DNA from: Gammaproteobacteria bacterium
Lineage (GTDB): Bacteria > Pseudomonadota > Gammaproteobacteria > Ga0077536
Direction: 5' to 3'
DNA length: 64,000 bases
NCBI GenBank assembly: GCA_024235015.1
Contig: JACKNG010000007.1
Span: 253,249-317,248, forward strand
The translations under genes were made by a program, and so were the position numbers. Below, in pieces: positions 49,510 to 61,593 of the stretch. The number at the start of each line of letters is the position of its first letter. The stretch's first letter is position 1. The notes below the pieces were generated by a model. It was given only the letters and a program-made list of their open reading frames with translations, ran no database searches and was not told the origin of the DNA.

Positions 49510-51156
49510 CTACACGGCTTCGCCTAAGGCCCGTGCGCGTGCCAGGCGGCTCGCCTCGTCGCGCGCGACGCTCGGCCACGCCAGCAGCATGCACGAGACG
49601 GTGACGGCGTAGACGCCAAGCGCACACAGCAGGCCGATACGCAAGGCCTCGCCCGGGGCCATGCCCTGCGCGGTCAGCGTGGTCGAAATGCGGCCGACGC
49701 CGAAAGGGCCGAGGGCCAGGCCGATGAACGTGCCCATCAGAATGTAGATAGCGGACACCGTGGCGCGCATGCGCGGTACCACCAGTTCGTTGTAGAGCGC
49801 GACCGCGGGTCCGATCCACGACGCCGAACCCAGCACGAAGAAGAAGTTCGCCACGTAGGCGACCGGCAGTGAGTTGGTCGTGAACAACACCAGGCCGGCC
49901 GGCGCGGCGAGGAGCACTGTGATCAAGCCGCCGTGGATGCGTGCGCGCGGCGTGTGCCGCTTCATCCAGTCGGAGGCCACGCCGCCGAGTGTCACCCCGA
50001 GCCAGCCGGCGACCATGGCGGTCAGGCCGAGTACGGTACCCGCCGTCGCCGTGTCGACGCCGTGCACGCGCAGGAAGTACGGCGCGGTCCAATAGCCGCC
50101 GGCATAGGTCACGAACGCACAGCAGGCGAAGCCCGGCATGGCGCACATCATCGTGCGGCAGCCGAAGATCATCGCGAACGTGGCCGGGTCGCGCCGTCTG
50201 AGCCCCTGCAGCCACGATCCGAAGGCATACAAGCCGAGGCTGAGCGCAATCCATTGTTCGGGCGAGCCGAACGCGCGTGCGAGCAGCCAGGCGGCGAGGG
50301 CACAGACCGTTGCCAGGGCGAGGTTGGCGAACAGCGCCTGCCGGCCGCCGCCGCGAACGAGCGACAACAGGGTCAGCGGCGGCACGACCGCGGCGAGTTC
50401 GGCGCCGAGCACTGCCAGCGGCGCGCGTGTCGCGCCAGGCGGTGGCAGACCCTCGCCGGCGCCGCGTTGCGGCTCGGTGAGGCGTGCCACCCACCAGGCG
50501 CACAGGATCCCGGGCAGGCCGACGGCGAAGAATGCCACCTGCCAGCCGGCCAGCTCGAACGGCGCCGCGGCGGCGACGGGGTAGGCGGCCTTCCAGCGCG
50601 CGACGACGTGACCGCCGAGCAACATGCCGAGCCCCATGCCGAGGTAGACGCCGCTGGAATAGACGGCGATAGCGGTCGCGCGCAGGCGCGGCGGAAAGTA
50701 GTCGCCGAGCAGCGAGATGGCGGCCGGGCCCGAACTCGCCTCGCCGACACCGACACAGGTACGGTAGGCCGCCAGCGAGCCGAAGCCGCGCGCGGTACCC
50801 GAAAGCGCGGTCATCAGGCTCCAGAACGCGATGCCGAGCGCGATGATGCGTTTGCGCACCCAGACATCGGCAAGGCGCCCGAGCGGAATGCCGAAAATGG
50901 CGTAGCACACCGCGAACGCGGTGCCGAACAGGAAACCCATGTGGGCGTCGGTCAGGCCGAGATCGGCTTTGATGTCTTCGTTCAGGATCGACAGGATCTG
51001 GCGGTCGACGAAATTGAATACGTAGACCACGGTCAGCATGCCCAGCGCATACCAGGCGTGGGCCGAGGGCGCGGTAACAGGCAGGCCGGTCCCGAACGTG
51101 CCGTCCGTGGCGGGGGCGGTCTGCTCGCTCCCGCCGTGGTGATGGTCGTGGGCCAT
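49510..51156 (-). CDS. MFS transporter, spinster-like
   Basis: A 548-residue permease with about 12 membrane helices. It begins with a His-rich cytoplasmic head (MAHDHHHGG). The family signature VYVFNFVDRQILSILNEDIK is in helix 1, with motif A as GRLADVWVRKR. A long loop in the middle (TEPQRGAGEGLPPPGATRAP) is a normal feature of this group. It lies between the DUF35 gene and a divergent CaiB gene, so uptake of the compound degraded by the cluster is likely. The ATG at 51156 is used because the longer frame runs through the intergenic region. Confidence 0.9.
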   Translation of the reverse strand: MAHDHHHGGSEQTAPATDGTFGTGLPVTAPSAHAWYALGMLTVVYVFNFVDRQILSILNEDIKADLGLTDAHMGFLFGTAFAVCYAIFGIPLGRLADVWVRKRIIALGIAFWSLMTALSGTARGFGSLAAYRTCVGVGEASSGPAAISLLGDYFPPRLRATAIAVYSSGVYLGMGLGMLLGGHVVARWKAAYPVAAAAPFELAGWQVAFFAVGLPGILCAWWVARLTEPQRGAGEGLPPPGATRAPLAVLGAELAAVVPPLTLLSLVRGGGRQALFANLALATVCALAAWLLARAFGSPEQWIALSLGLYAFGSWLQGLRRRDPATFAMIFGCRTMMCAMPGFACCAFVTYAGGYWTAPYFLRVHGVDTATAGTVLGLTAMVAGWLGVTLGGVASDWMKRHTPRARIHGGLITVLLAAPAGLVLFTTNSLPVAYVANFFFVLGSASWIGPAVALYNELVVPRMRATVSAIYILMGTFIGLALGPFGVGRISTTLTAQGMAPGEALRIGLLCALGVYAVTVSCMLLAWPSVARDEASRLARARALGEAV

Positions 51157-51373
51157 GGGTTCAGTGCGCGCTGGTACGTTGCGCGGCGTGGCCGCGATCG
51201 CGTCGTCCGCGTCGGCGGCGCCGTGGTGTCGCGGGTGTCGCGGGTGTCGTCGTGCCGGTCTCGCCCCTGCCCATGCGTGCCTCCCCCGTGCGTGGCCGCC
51301 GCGCGGCCGTGACGTCGCGGCGCGAACATATCCCATGCGGGCCCGCGCGCCGGCGTCGCTGCAGCGCTTTGGA

Positions 51374-51401
51374 TTGTTGCCCACGCGGCAATCGATATAC
51401 T
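51374..51401 (+). promoter_or_regulatory. Sigma-70-like promoter of the third CaiB gene
   Basis: TTGTTG at 51374-51379 and TATACT at 51396-51401 are separated by 16 bases. This is the best -35/-10 pair seen in the window. It lies 38 bases before the TTG start of the CaiB gene. Confidence 0.6.
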
Positions 51402-51438
51402 CGCCCGACACCAATGCGGACAACGCGGAGCGCGACCC

Positions 51439-52710
51439 TTGAACGATTCCAGCCCGGCAAGTCCGAAACTTCTCTCCGGGGTCAAGGTACTCGATTTCAC
51501 CCAGTACCTGGCAGGCCCGGCGGCGACCCGGCTGTTCGCCGATTTCGGCGCCGAGGTGATCAAGATCGAGCGCACGCCGGACGGTGACCTCGGGCGCAAG
51601 ATCCACTTCGTGGCGCCGGGCATCAGCGCGTTCTTTCTCGCCGTGAGCGCCGGCAAGAAAAGCGTCGCACTGTCGTTCGAGACGAAGGCCGGGCGTACCA
51701 TCGTGCGCGAACTCGTGCGCCAGGCCGACGTCGTGATCGAAAACTACAGCCCGGGCGTGATGGCCAAGTACGGCTTCGATTATGTCTCCCTCAAGGCCAT
51801 CAAGCCCGACCTCGTGATGGCCTCCATCTCGGGCTTCGGCCAGCATGGGCCGTATGCCAGGCAGCCGAGTTTCGACATCGTCGCCCAGGCGCAGAGCGGG
51901 GTGATGGCGATGACTGGCGAGCCGGACGGTCCGCCGCAGTACGTTGGTAACTACTTCGGCGATCCGAATGCCGGCATCCACGCCGCTTTCGCCGTTGCCG
52001 CTGCGCTCTTTCAGCGTGGCCGCAGCGGTGACGGACAGTACATCGACGTGTCACAGCTGGAATCGCTGGTCTACCTCGACTACGTCAACTTTCCGCTCGC
52101 GATGATGAGCGACGGACGCATCAAGCCGCATCGTTTCGGCGGCGACTTCTTCAACATCTGTCCTTACGGCACCTATCGCTCGAAGCAGGGTTACATCGTG
52201 TTCGCGGTGGCCGAACACCAATGGGGACCGCTGGTGCGCGCGATGGGCAGACCGGAGCTCGAGCACGATTCGCGCTACGCCACGCAGGAGGGGCGTTGCG
52301 CGCGCCGCCCCGAGGTGCGCGCGGTGATCGAAGCCTGGCTGGCGGGTTTCGACGACGACCGCACGCCACTCGCAATCCTGGCCGAGGCGCGGGTGCCCTC
52401 CGCCCCGATCCTCGAAATCGAGCAAGTACCCGAGCATGAGCAGATCAAGGCTCGCGCGGTGTACCAGCAGGTCGGCCATCCGGAGCTCGGCCCGGTGCCG
52501 ATCGCGCGTTCGCCGTTTCGATTCTCGACGGTCGACAACACCATCCCGTTCCGCGCTCCCTATCTGGGCGAACACAACGAAGCGGTACTGGGCGGGTATC
52601 TTGGCTACGACGAGGCGCGTATGCGTGCGCTCTACGCCGACGGTGTACTGGTGCAGGATCCCAAGGTCGGCGAACTCGGTGCGGCCGTTTGGCCACCTGG
52701 CTCCCGGTAA
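51439..52710 (+). CDS. CaiB/BaiF family CoA-transferase (3), TTG start
   Basis: A 423-residue class III CoA-transferase. The N-terminus has GVKVLDFTQYLAGPAATRL and DFGAEVIKIE. At the nucleophile site it reads DVSQLESL, Glu208 in place of Asp; several branches of the family carry Glu here. The start is TTG with GGAG upstream; no ATG or GTG would keep the conserved first strand. It is divergent from the MFS gene and has its own sigma-70-like promoter, so it may be controlled separately from the two CaiB genes at 39935-42392. Confidence 0.9.
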   Translation: MNDSSPASPKLLSGVKVLDFTQYLAGPAATRLFADFGAEVIKIERTPDGDLGRKIHFVAPGISAFFLAVSAGKKSVALSFETKAGRTIVRELVRQADVVIENYSPGVMAKYGFDYVSLKAIKPDLVMASISGFGQHGPYARQPSFDIVAQAQSGVMAMTGEPDGPPQYVGNYFGDPNAGIHAAFAVAAALFQRGRSGDGQYIDVSQLESLVYLDYVNFPLAMMSDGRIKPHRFGGDFFNICPYGTYRSKQGYIVFAVAEHQWGPLVRAMGRPELEHDSRYATQEGRCARRPEVRAVIEAWLAGFDDDRTPLAILAEARVPSAPILEIEQVPEHEQIKARAVYQQVGHPELGPVPIARSPFRFSTVDNTIPFRAPYLGEHNEAVLGGYLGYDEARMRALYADGVLVQDPKVGELGAAVWPPGSR

Positions 52711-53229
52711 GCGAAACGGCCTGGGACACAACCATCGCGCGACAAATGTATGCATGCGGGTCGCGCGGCGCAGGCGGCAGGATGCACCGGTCGGCCACGA
52801 CTTGCTGCCAGCAGCGGGGGAACGTCCCAGCGTTGCTTGAAGCCAGGCATCACGCCGCGTTGCCGTGGCGCAAGGCGGCCCTGCATGGCGAAGGCGATCG
52901 TCTGCTCATCGACCAGGGCGCCGGTCTCGGCAGGCGCGGACGGCCGCCCGCTGCCCGGCCCCTGGCGCCGCCGCTCTGCGTGCAGGTCCGGGGCGCACGC
53001 CCGACGGCCAGGCGACGAATCGCGGTGAGAAATCCGCGGCGGTCGTCCCGGCACCGGCACAGACCGTCGGCAATGCCTTCCCCGGCGGTTGCTCCGCGCG
53101 GGCGGATCTCGCGGCATCCCCAGATCCGCGTGCAACACCGGTACGGAATGCGGGCTAGAATCGCACACGTGGCGACGTCGGCCGGCGGGCTCAGGCGGCG
53201 CCCACGCCACCACCCTGGGGAGGGTCACC
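52711..53229. other. 519-base stretch without a clear gene
   Basis: Open frames here have no start signal or recognisable sequence. Composition is slightly more mixed between 52730 and 53160. The last 20 bases contain the GGGGAGGG ribosome site of the next gene. Nothing else is supported. Confidence 0.4.
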
Positions 53230-54465
53230 ATGGACAACGTCGCCATCACCGGCCTCGGCGTGATCTCGCCGATCGGCCAGGACATCCGTACCTTCAACGA
53301 CAACCTGCTGGCCGGCACGGTGGTGGCGCGGGCCGCGCCGTGGGAGGAGGGCCACGAGAACATCTGGATGTCGCTGATCGACGATTTCGACCCGGCGGCG
53401 TGGATGGAGGAACGCGTGGTGCGCAATTCCGCCCGCTTCGCCCACTACGCCATCGCCGCCGCGGCGCAGGCGGTGGCCGATGCCGGCATCGAGGCCTTCG
53501 ACCCGCTGCGCACGGCGGTCGTCATCGGCAGCGCGCTGGGCGGGGTCGATTGCTATGCCGAGGACCAGGAGCGCCTCGACGACGGCGGCCCCGACGCCAT
53601 CTCAGCCAAGTTCATGGCCAACTCGCTGCTCAACATGCCCGGTGCGCACATCGCGCTGCGCTTCGGGCTGCACGGCCCCCAGCTCGCCATCGCCACTGCC
53701 TGCGCGTCCTCCCATGACGCCATGGGTATCGCCGCGCGCATGATCGAATCGGGCGAGATCGACGTCGCCATCACCGGCGGCACCGACTGCGCGATCAGCC
53801 CGCTGGTCTTCTTCGGCGCGCGCAACAACAAGATGTTCACGCCGCAGCCGGATCCGCTGAAGACCTGCCGACCGTTCAACAAGGAACGTTTCGGCGTGAT
53901 GCTCGGCGAAGGCGCGGGCATGTTCGTGCTCGAACGTGCCGACCACGCGCGCCGGCGCGGCGCCACCATCCACGGCCGCCTGCGCGGCTACGCCACCCTG
54001 GCCGACGGCTATCACCCGTCCTCGCCCGAGCCCGAGGGACGCTGGGAACAACGCGTGATGGAACTCGCCATCGAGACCGCCGGCTTGGCCGGCGGCGCCG
54101 ACGCGGTCGACGCCGTGGTCGCCCACGGTACCGGCACCCCGGTCGGCGACATCGCCGAACTGGCCGCGCTCAACCGTCTCTACGGCGAGCGCAAGCGCCC
54201 CATGCGCGTGACCTCGCCCAAGGGCAACTTCGGTCATCCCCACGGGCCGGCCGGCGCGCTCGGCCTGCTCGCCGGCCTGTGCAGCATGAACGAGGGCGCG
54301 CTGGTGGCAACGGCCGGCACCTACGACGAACGCGACCTCATGCCCGAGGTCGACCGCCTGCACGCGGTGATCAAGGAACCCGCCGAGGGCCGCATCGACA
54401 CCCTGCAGGTCAACGCGTTCGGCTTCGGCGGCCAGAATGCCTCGCTGATCGTGACCCGCGAATAG
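53230..54465 (+). CDS. Beta-ketoacyl-ACP synthase, FabF-like
   Basis: A 411-residue condensing enzyme with the Cys-His-His triad: C158 in ATACASSHDAM, H299 in VAHGTGTPVGD and H336 in KGNFGHPHGPAG. The lysine of the family is in the same KGNFG loop. It elongates acyl-ACP with malonyl-ACP. It stands alone with no ACP, ketoreductase or malonyl transferase nearby, so it may serve a special lipid or polyketide-like product rather than bulk fatty acids. The ATG at 53230 has a GGGGAGGG site seven bases upstream. The longer frame upstream has no conserved sequence. Confidence 0.92.
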   Translation: MDNVAITGLGVISPIGQDIRTFNDNLLAGTVVARAAPWEEGHENIWMSLIDDFDPAAWMEERVVRNSARFAHYAIAAAAQAVADAGIEAFDPLRTAVVIGSALGGVDCYAEDQERLDDGGPDAISAKFMANSLLNMPGAHIALRFGLHGPQLAIATACASSHDAMGIAARMIESGEIDVAITGGTDCAISPLVFFGARNNKMFTPQPDPLKTCRPFNKERFGVMLGEGAGMFVLERADHARRRGATIHGRLRGYATLADGYHPSSPEPEGRWEQRVMELAIETAGLAGGADAVDAVVAHGTGTPVGDIAELAALNRLYGERKRPMRVTSPKGNFGHPHGPAGALGLLAGLCSMNEGALVATAGTYDERDLMPEVDRLHAVIKEPAEGRIDTLQVNAFGFGGQNASLIVTRE

Positions 54466-54516
54466 CGCGGGGCGCGGTATGCCCGGCGGCGGCAGTCCGC
54501 AGGGGCGGTGCGCTTG

Positions 54517-56933
<2,417 letters not shown>

Positions 56934-56937
<4 letters not shown>

Positions 56938-57311
56938 GTCGCGTGTTCCGCGACGCAGACCCAGTGCTGTGCCGCGGCCAGCGAGGCCAGTGGAAACACG
57001 CGTAACGGTGCGTGGACGAGCGGCGCGAGCAGGTGCATGAGATTGGCGATCCAGGTGATGTCGGTCACCACCGCCACGCGGCGGAATTCGCGTGCGTGGC
57101 TCACGCCGAACTCGATGTCGCGCCAGCCGGCGCCCAGCGAGTAGCGCTCGAAGTCCTCGCCGAGCACGAACAGCACGGCGATCGAACGGTGACGCTCGAG
57201 GCGCGCCATGGCCTGCGGTACGAGGACTTCACGGTAGTCGCGCGCGCTGACACGGCCGCTGGCGGACACCGCGAGCACGTCGTCGGGATAGCCGGGCAGG
57301 ATGCTGATCAT
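56934..57311 (-). CDS. SpoIIAA-like STAS protein coupled to the proton ATPase
   Basis: A 125-residue protein of the same small STAS family as the one at 11555-11917. The shared layout is an ILPGYPDDVLAVSASGRV first strand, RDYREVLVP helix, IAVLFVLGEDFERYSLG centre, then AREFRRVAVVTDITWI. Both ends overlap neighbours by four bases: ATGA with the PhaC-like stop and GTGA with the ATPase start. It is the middle gene of a tightly coupled operon. A regulatory role toward the ATPase is a natural idea but untested. The soluble fold shows no membrane helix. Confidence 0.8.
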
Positions 57312-58474
57312 GCGCTGCGCTCCAGGGGCTTGGTGTGGGCGGCCCGGGGGCTGTCCCAGGCCGCGATCCAGTGCGCGATCGCCGGCCAGGCCTGGGCCAG
57401 CGTGCGGGTGCCCATGAACAGGCCGATGTGCCCGCCGGGTACCAGCTTCCTGCACACGTAGGCGGGCGGGCTGCCGACCAGGCGGGCGGCGGCGAAGACC
57501 TGCTCGGGCGGCGTGATGTCGTCGTCCTCGCCGGCCAGCAGGTAGAGCGGGCAGGTGATGGTCGCAAGCGAGAGGGTCTGGCCGAGCGCGACGAAACGCC
57601 CTTCGGCGAAGCGGTTCTCCTTGAACAGGAGTTCGATCGCCTGCAGGTAGTAGACGCCGGGGAGGTCGAGCGGGTTTTCGTACCAGCGCTCGAAGCGTTC
57701 GGTGCGCTCGATGTAATTCCGATCCTCGATGTGTTCGTAGAGGTCGATGAACTTGCCCAGGTACTGTTCGCCCGGATGCATGTTCTTCCAGCCCGCCAGC
57801 ATGTAGCGGCCGAGCATGCGTCCGCCGCCCGCCGCCACCATCATGGCGTAGGTCGACAGGGGGGTCGTGTGCGCCAGGTGCTTGAGCGGGCCGTCGCCGG
57901 CCGCGGTGTCGATCGGCGCACCCGCCAGCACCAGCGAGGCGACCTTGGTCGGAAAGCGGCACGCGTACATCGCCGACATCCAGCCGCCCTGGCACAGCCC
58001 GACGAGATGGACGCGCCCGCCGACTGCCTCGACGGCGGCGTCGAGATCGATGAGGTACTTGTCGATGTCGAAGTCGCGCATGTCCTCGCTGGCGCTCTTC
58101 CAGTCCGTCACCAGGACCCGTCCCGGCCCGCCGTCGAGCAGGGTTTCGACCAGGCTCTGGCCGGCGGCGTAGTCGGCGATCGTCGCCGCGTGGCCGGCGT
58201 ACGGGGCGTCGATCAATACCGGTGTCGCCTGCGCCGCGTGCCCGGGACGCGTGAACTCGCGCAAGCGCATGGTGTCGAGGTCGCGCAGGATGCGGTTGGC
58301 GGTCGCCCACTGGGGCGGCAGCGGCGCCTCGATCCCGGCCGCCGCGCCGATGTAGCGCAGGTTGTCTTCGACGATGCGCAGGCCTTCCTGTTCGAGTTCC
58401 ATCGCCGCTGCCAGCGGCCAGAACCAGGGGACGGTGTGTTCGTGGGCGGGCTTACGTGGGGTGGTCGGCATCAT
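57308..58474 (-). CDS. PhaC-like alpha/beta-hydrolase with cysteine nucleophile
   Basis: A 388-residue alpha/beta-fold protein. The nucleophile box is GLCQGGW with C161 in place of a lipase serine, as in class III PHA synthases. The acid is in AGEDDD (about D317-319) and the histidine in PGGHIG (H349). The size fits class III PhaC, which normally needs PhaE, not found here. It could polymerise or hydrolyse hydroxyacyl esters or be a PHA-related thioesterase. It is the first gene of a coupled operon with a STAS protein and a proton ATPase. The link between polymer chemistry and proton export is unexplained. Confidence 0.75.
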   Translation of the reverse strand: MMPTTPRKPAHEHTVPWFWPLAAAMELEQEGLRIVEDNLRYIGAAAGIEAPLPPQWATANRILRDLDTMRLREFTRPGHAAQATPVLIDAPYAGHAATIADYAAGQSLVETLLDGGPGRVLVTDWKSASEDMRDFDIDKYLIDLDAAVEAVGGRVHLVGLCQGGWMSAMYACRFPTKVASLVLAGAPIDTAAGDGPLKHLAHTTPLSTYAMMVAAGGGRMLGRYMLAGWKNMHPGEQYLGKFIDLYEHIEDRNYIERTERFERWYENPLDLPGVYYLQAIELLFKENRFAEGRFVALGQTLSLATITCPLYLLAGEDDDITPPEQVFAAARLVGSPPAYVCRKLVPGGHIGLFMGTRTLAQAWPAIAHWIAAWDSPRAAHTKPLERSA

Positions 58475-59072
58475 GTCGCGTTCTCCTTGGCCATGCGCGC
58501 GTGCCGGCGCGTCACGCGCAGCGTGAGGCGGGCTACCGTCAATGCTTCGTCGGTGGGTGTCGCCGCAACCACGCTGTGCGGGCTCCGGGTGATTGCGACG
58601 TGGTCACGGCATCGCCGACGCCTGCAGGGCGGACCTCGTCGACGGCGGGGATCACCGTGGCATCGACGGGCGCGGTCGCGGGCACCCGAGAACAGGTTCG
58701 CTGGGGCATCGTGATCGGTATGCATGGTTGGTTACCGTTGCGTCATCCTGTCCGCGTACCCGATTTGTCGTCGCCGTGCGTGCCCGGCCTGTTGCTGGTG
58801 GCAACCGCCCTGCCGGAATCGACCCCCGTTCGGCGCGACAATTCCGCGCGCGCGTCTTACGGTTTGTTCATGTTCGGGCCACGTGGTGCGCGGCGGGATG
58901 CGGGGTGCGGCAGGGACCTGCGATACTTCCCGTTTCTCCATGTAACCGGCGCAGACGTAGCAGTGGACTCGGGGGCAGGCATCGTTGCGCATCGATCGAC
59001 GGCGTCCGCCGCGACGTCCGGCGCTAGCGGGAACGCGATTCCGTTCACCGCCGTGCGCGGCGTGACCGGGCC
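58475..59072. other. 598-base divergent intergenic stretch
   Basis: This lies between the - strand PhaC-like operon and the + strand SulP gene. A short frame on the - strand reaches the PhaC-like start, but it has no recognisable content. The stretch must hold two promoters. No hairpin pair, tRNA or repeat was recognised. Confidence 0.4.
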
Positions 59073-60701
59073 GTGAAGCCGTTCCCCTCGCTGGGTGGCG
59101 TGCGCGTGGCGCGCGACGCGCTGGCGGCCACGACCCTGGTCGCGCTCGCCATCCCGGAACAGCTGGCGACCGCCCACCTCGCCGGCGTGCCGGCGGCACA
59201 GGGCGTCGTCGTGTTCGCCATCTGCGCGGTCGTCATGGTGCTGGTGGCACGCGACGGCGCGCTCTCGGTCGGCGCGGACTCGACGACCGCGCCGGTGATC
59301 GCCGTCGCCCTGGCCGGCGCTGCTGCGCCGGGCACGGCGGCCACCATCGCGGCCATGGTCGGGCTGGTGCTGTGCGCGCTGGCGCTGTTTCGCCTCGAAG
59401 GGCTGGCACGCCTGCTGTCGCTGCCGGTTGCGGCCGGCATGATGACGGGCATCGCCCTGCACATCCTGGCCGGCCGCCTGCCTGTCGCGCTCGGGCTCAG
59501 CCTCGCACCGGCCAGCGTGATGGCCACGCTCGCGGGCGTGTGGACACACCTCGGCGAGGCACACTTGGCGCCGCTCGCGCTGACCGGGCTCGTAGCCGGC
59601 ATCTGCCTGGCCGGCCGCGCGCTCGATCGACGCCTGCCGGCGCCCCTGCTCGCGCTCGCCGTGGCCGTCGCGCTGGCGGCCTGGTTCGATCCCGATGCGC
59701 GTCACCTCGCGCGCTACGCGGACACCGCGGGGTCATGGGGGCTGGTGCCGCCTGCCCTCGACGTGAACCAAGTCCTGGCGCTGCTGCCGGCGGCGCTGAC
59801 CGTGGCCTTCCTGTGCCTGTTCCAGACCACCGTGGTGTTGCGCCAGGGCGAGCGGGACACGCCCGCGCTGCGCCGCAACGCGCTCGGCGCGGTCGGCCTG
59901 TGCAATCTCACCGTCGCGCTGCTCGGTGGCTTTGCCGTGAACTCCAGCCCGCCGCGTACCCAGCTGCTGCGCGACAGTGGGGCGAGCAGCCAGCTCGCCG
60001 GTCTCGGTGCGGCCGCCATCGGTATCGGTGTGCTCGCCCTCGCGCCGGGCGCGCTCGGACTCCTGCCCGAGGCCGCGCTCGCCGGTGTGCTGGTCTACGT
60101 CGCCCTGCACCTCCTGCCGTTCGCCACGCTGCGGCGCCTGCCTGCCCTGAGCCCTTCGGAAGCGGCCATCGCGGTGGCAACGATGACGCTGGTCACGCTG
60201 CTGCCGCTGCAGTCCGGCCTGCCGCTCGCGATGCTGCTGTCCCTGGTCCACGCCACCCTGCCGTTGTTCGTCGCCCAGGTGGTCGAGCTGCACCACATTC
60301 CCGGTACGACCATCTGGTGGCACGGCCCCGCGGCGACGCCGGACGGCGAGCGGCCGGATGTCCAGGTGCTCGCCCTGACCTCGCCGATCAACTTCGCCAA
60401 TGCCGAGAGCATTACCCGCGAGGTCCGCGACCTGCTGCACGCGCGCCGGCCTCCCCCGCGACTGCTGGTGCTGGAAGGGGCCGGCCTGCTGTACCTCGAC
60501 CTGACCGGCGCCGATGGGCTCACCGCGCTGGTGACCGAGCTGCGCGCTGCCGGGGTCGACGTCGCACTGGCCCGGGTCGAATCGGATCGCGCGCGCGAGC
60601 AGCTCGCCCGTTGCGGCGTGCTCGAAGTTCTCGGTCCCGATCACCTGTTCGAGAGCGTCGACCTCGCGCTCCGCGCGCTCGCCACGCCGCGACCGGGATG
60701 A
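59073..60701 (+). CDS. SulP family anion transporter with C-terminal STAS domain
   Basis: A 542-residue permease. Ten to twelve membrane helices fill the first 400 residues, with a family-like start VARDALAATTLVALAIPEQL and NSSPPRTQLLRDSGASSQLA near residue 290. A STAS domain follows (FANAESITREVRDLL, then LVLEGAGLLYLDLTG). It moves sulfate, bicarbonate or another anion across the inner membrane. The start is a GTG. It is 87 bases upstream of a small exported protein. No carbonic anhydrase is fused or adjacent, so substrate remains open. Confidence 0.9.
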   Translation: MKPFPSLGGVRVARDALAATTLVALAIPEQLATAHLAGVPAAQGVVVFAICAVVMVLVARDGALSVGADSTTAPVIAVALAGAAAPGTAATIAAMVGLVLCALALFRLEGLARLLSLPVAAGMMTGIALHILAGRLPVALGLSLAPASVMATLAGVWTHLGEAHLAPLALTGLVAGICLAGRALDRRLPAPLLALAVAVALAAWFDPDARHLARYADTAGSWGLVPPALDVNQVLALLPAALTVAFLCLFQTTVVLRQGERDTPALRRNALGAVGLCNLTVALLGGFAVNSSPPRTQLLRDSGASSQLAGLGAAAIGIGVLALAPGALGLLPEAALAGVLVYVALHLLPFATLRRLPALSPSEAAIAVATMTLVTLLPLQSGLPLAMLLSLVHATLPLFVAQVVELHHIPGTTIWWHGPAATPDGERPDVQVLALTSPINFANAESITREVRDLLHARRPPPRLLVLEGAGLLYLDLTGADGLTALVTELRAAGVDVALARVESDRAREQLARCGVLEVLGPDHLFESVDLALRALATPRPG

Positions 60702-60746
60702 GCGCGCTCCGTGCGACGGCGAGGGGCGCGCACCGACCGGCGTCGC

Positions 60747-60752
60747 TATACT
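60747..60752 (+). promoter_or_regulatory. Possible -10 box for the small exported protein
   Basis: CTATACTAGCCCG with TATACT at 60747-60752 sits 36 bases before the ATG at 60789. This agrees with the -10 style of three other genes in the window. No -35 is evident. Confidence 0.4.
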
Positions 60753-60788
60753 AGCCCGCAGAATTTCCCATCGCGTGGAGTGCGAACC

Positions 60789-61091
60789 ATGTCGAAGTCC
60801 CTTGTCGTCGCGTTGCTGCTGACCCTGACCCTGCCGAGCTGGGCCGAGGACGGTGAACGCCACGTGCAACCCAGCGCCGAGGCCATGGTCTACGACGCCT
60901 TCTTCATGCGTCCGCTGACCCTGCTGGGCACGGCCCTCGGCACGGGCCTGTTCATCGCCACCCTGCCGGTCAGCGCACTCAGCGGTCATGTCGACGATGC
61001 CGCGGAGTCCTTCGTCAGGCAACCTGCGCGCAGTGCCTTCCAGCGTTGCCTCGGCTGCGCCTCGACCACGGCTAGCGCCAGCGGGATGTGA
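60789..61091 (+). CDS. Small exported protein of unknown function
   Basis: A 100-residue protein. A signal peptide spans residues 1-19 (VVALLLTLTLPSWA). The mature part has the conserved-looking phrase DAFFMRPLTLLGTALGTGLF, then IATLPVSALSGHVDDAA and ends with FQRCLGC. Small exported proteins with this MRP-LLGT-LPVS pattern are common in gammaproteobacteria and have no known role. A GGAG site and a TATACT box precede the ATG. It appears to be a single-gene transcript after the SulP gene. Confidence 0.75.
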   Translation: MSKSLVVALLLTLTLPSWAEDGERHVQPSAEAMVYDAFFMRPLTLLGTALGTGLFIATLPVSALSGHVDDAAESFVRQPARSAFQRCLGCASTTASASGM

Positions 61092-61253
61092 GTGCCTGAT
61101 GTGCGGGCCGGCCGTCACGTGGTCCGCCCGCAAGCCGGCCCCGTGACTCGGCGCGTGCACCGTGCCGGGCCGTCGCGTTCGAGCGGCGTCTAGCGAGACG
61201 TCTATCAGCGGACCGGCGGCTGCCAGGCGCCGTGGCCGCCGGGTCACGGCACG

Positions 61254-61457
61254 TCAGTCCGTGGTTTCTTCGATCGAGTCGCCGGCGCGCTCGAGTGCTC
61301 CTCCGGCGTCGTCGGTCGCGTTCTCGATGCGGTCACCCGCTTCCTCGATGCTTTCGTCGATGCGCTCGCCGGCTCGTTCCGCCGGGCCTTGCGAGTCGCA
61401 GGCAGTTAGAAGCAACGCGAGTGGAACGGTCAGCATGAGCCTGGAACCAGTGTGCAT
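61254..61457 (-). CDS. Small lipoprotein with an acidic helix
   Basis: A 67-residue lipoprotein. The lipobox is LLLTAC with the lipidated cysteine at C20. The mature 47 residues are an acidic amphipathic helix of repeated pattern AGERIDESIEEAGDRIENAT, so it may form a coil on the membrane surface. An AAGGATT site lies nine bases before the ATG. It is divergent from the DksA-like gene; a 23-base inverted repeat lies between. Function is unknown, though similar small lipoproteins are often stress-induced. Confidence 0.8.
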   Translation of the reverse strand: MHTGSRLMLTVPLALLLTACDSQGPAERAGERIDESIEEAGDRIENATDDAGGALERAGDSIEETTD

Positions 61458-61593
61458 GGGATGAATCCTTGGCGATGTAATGGCGCGCGGCAGACGGGGT
61501 TGCCGCCAGACGCGCCCTAGACGGCAGCAGGAATCGTGCCGGGCCGCGGCCGGCGGGACAGGGCGATTCGGCCGGCGCGAACCGTGGAAGATG

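Noticed and set aside
58471..58725. An 84-residue - strand frame upstream of the PhaC-like gene as a phasin or PhaE
   Set aside because: It is Arg-rich, without the long helices of phasins or PhaE, and has no start signal.
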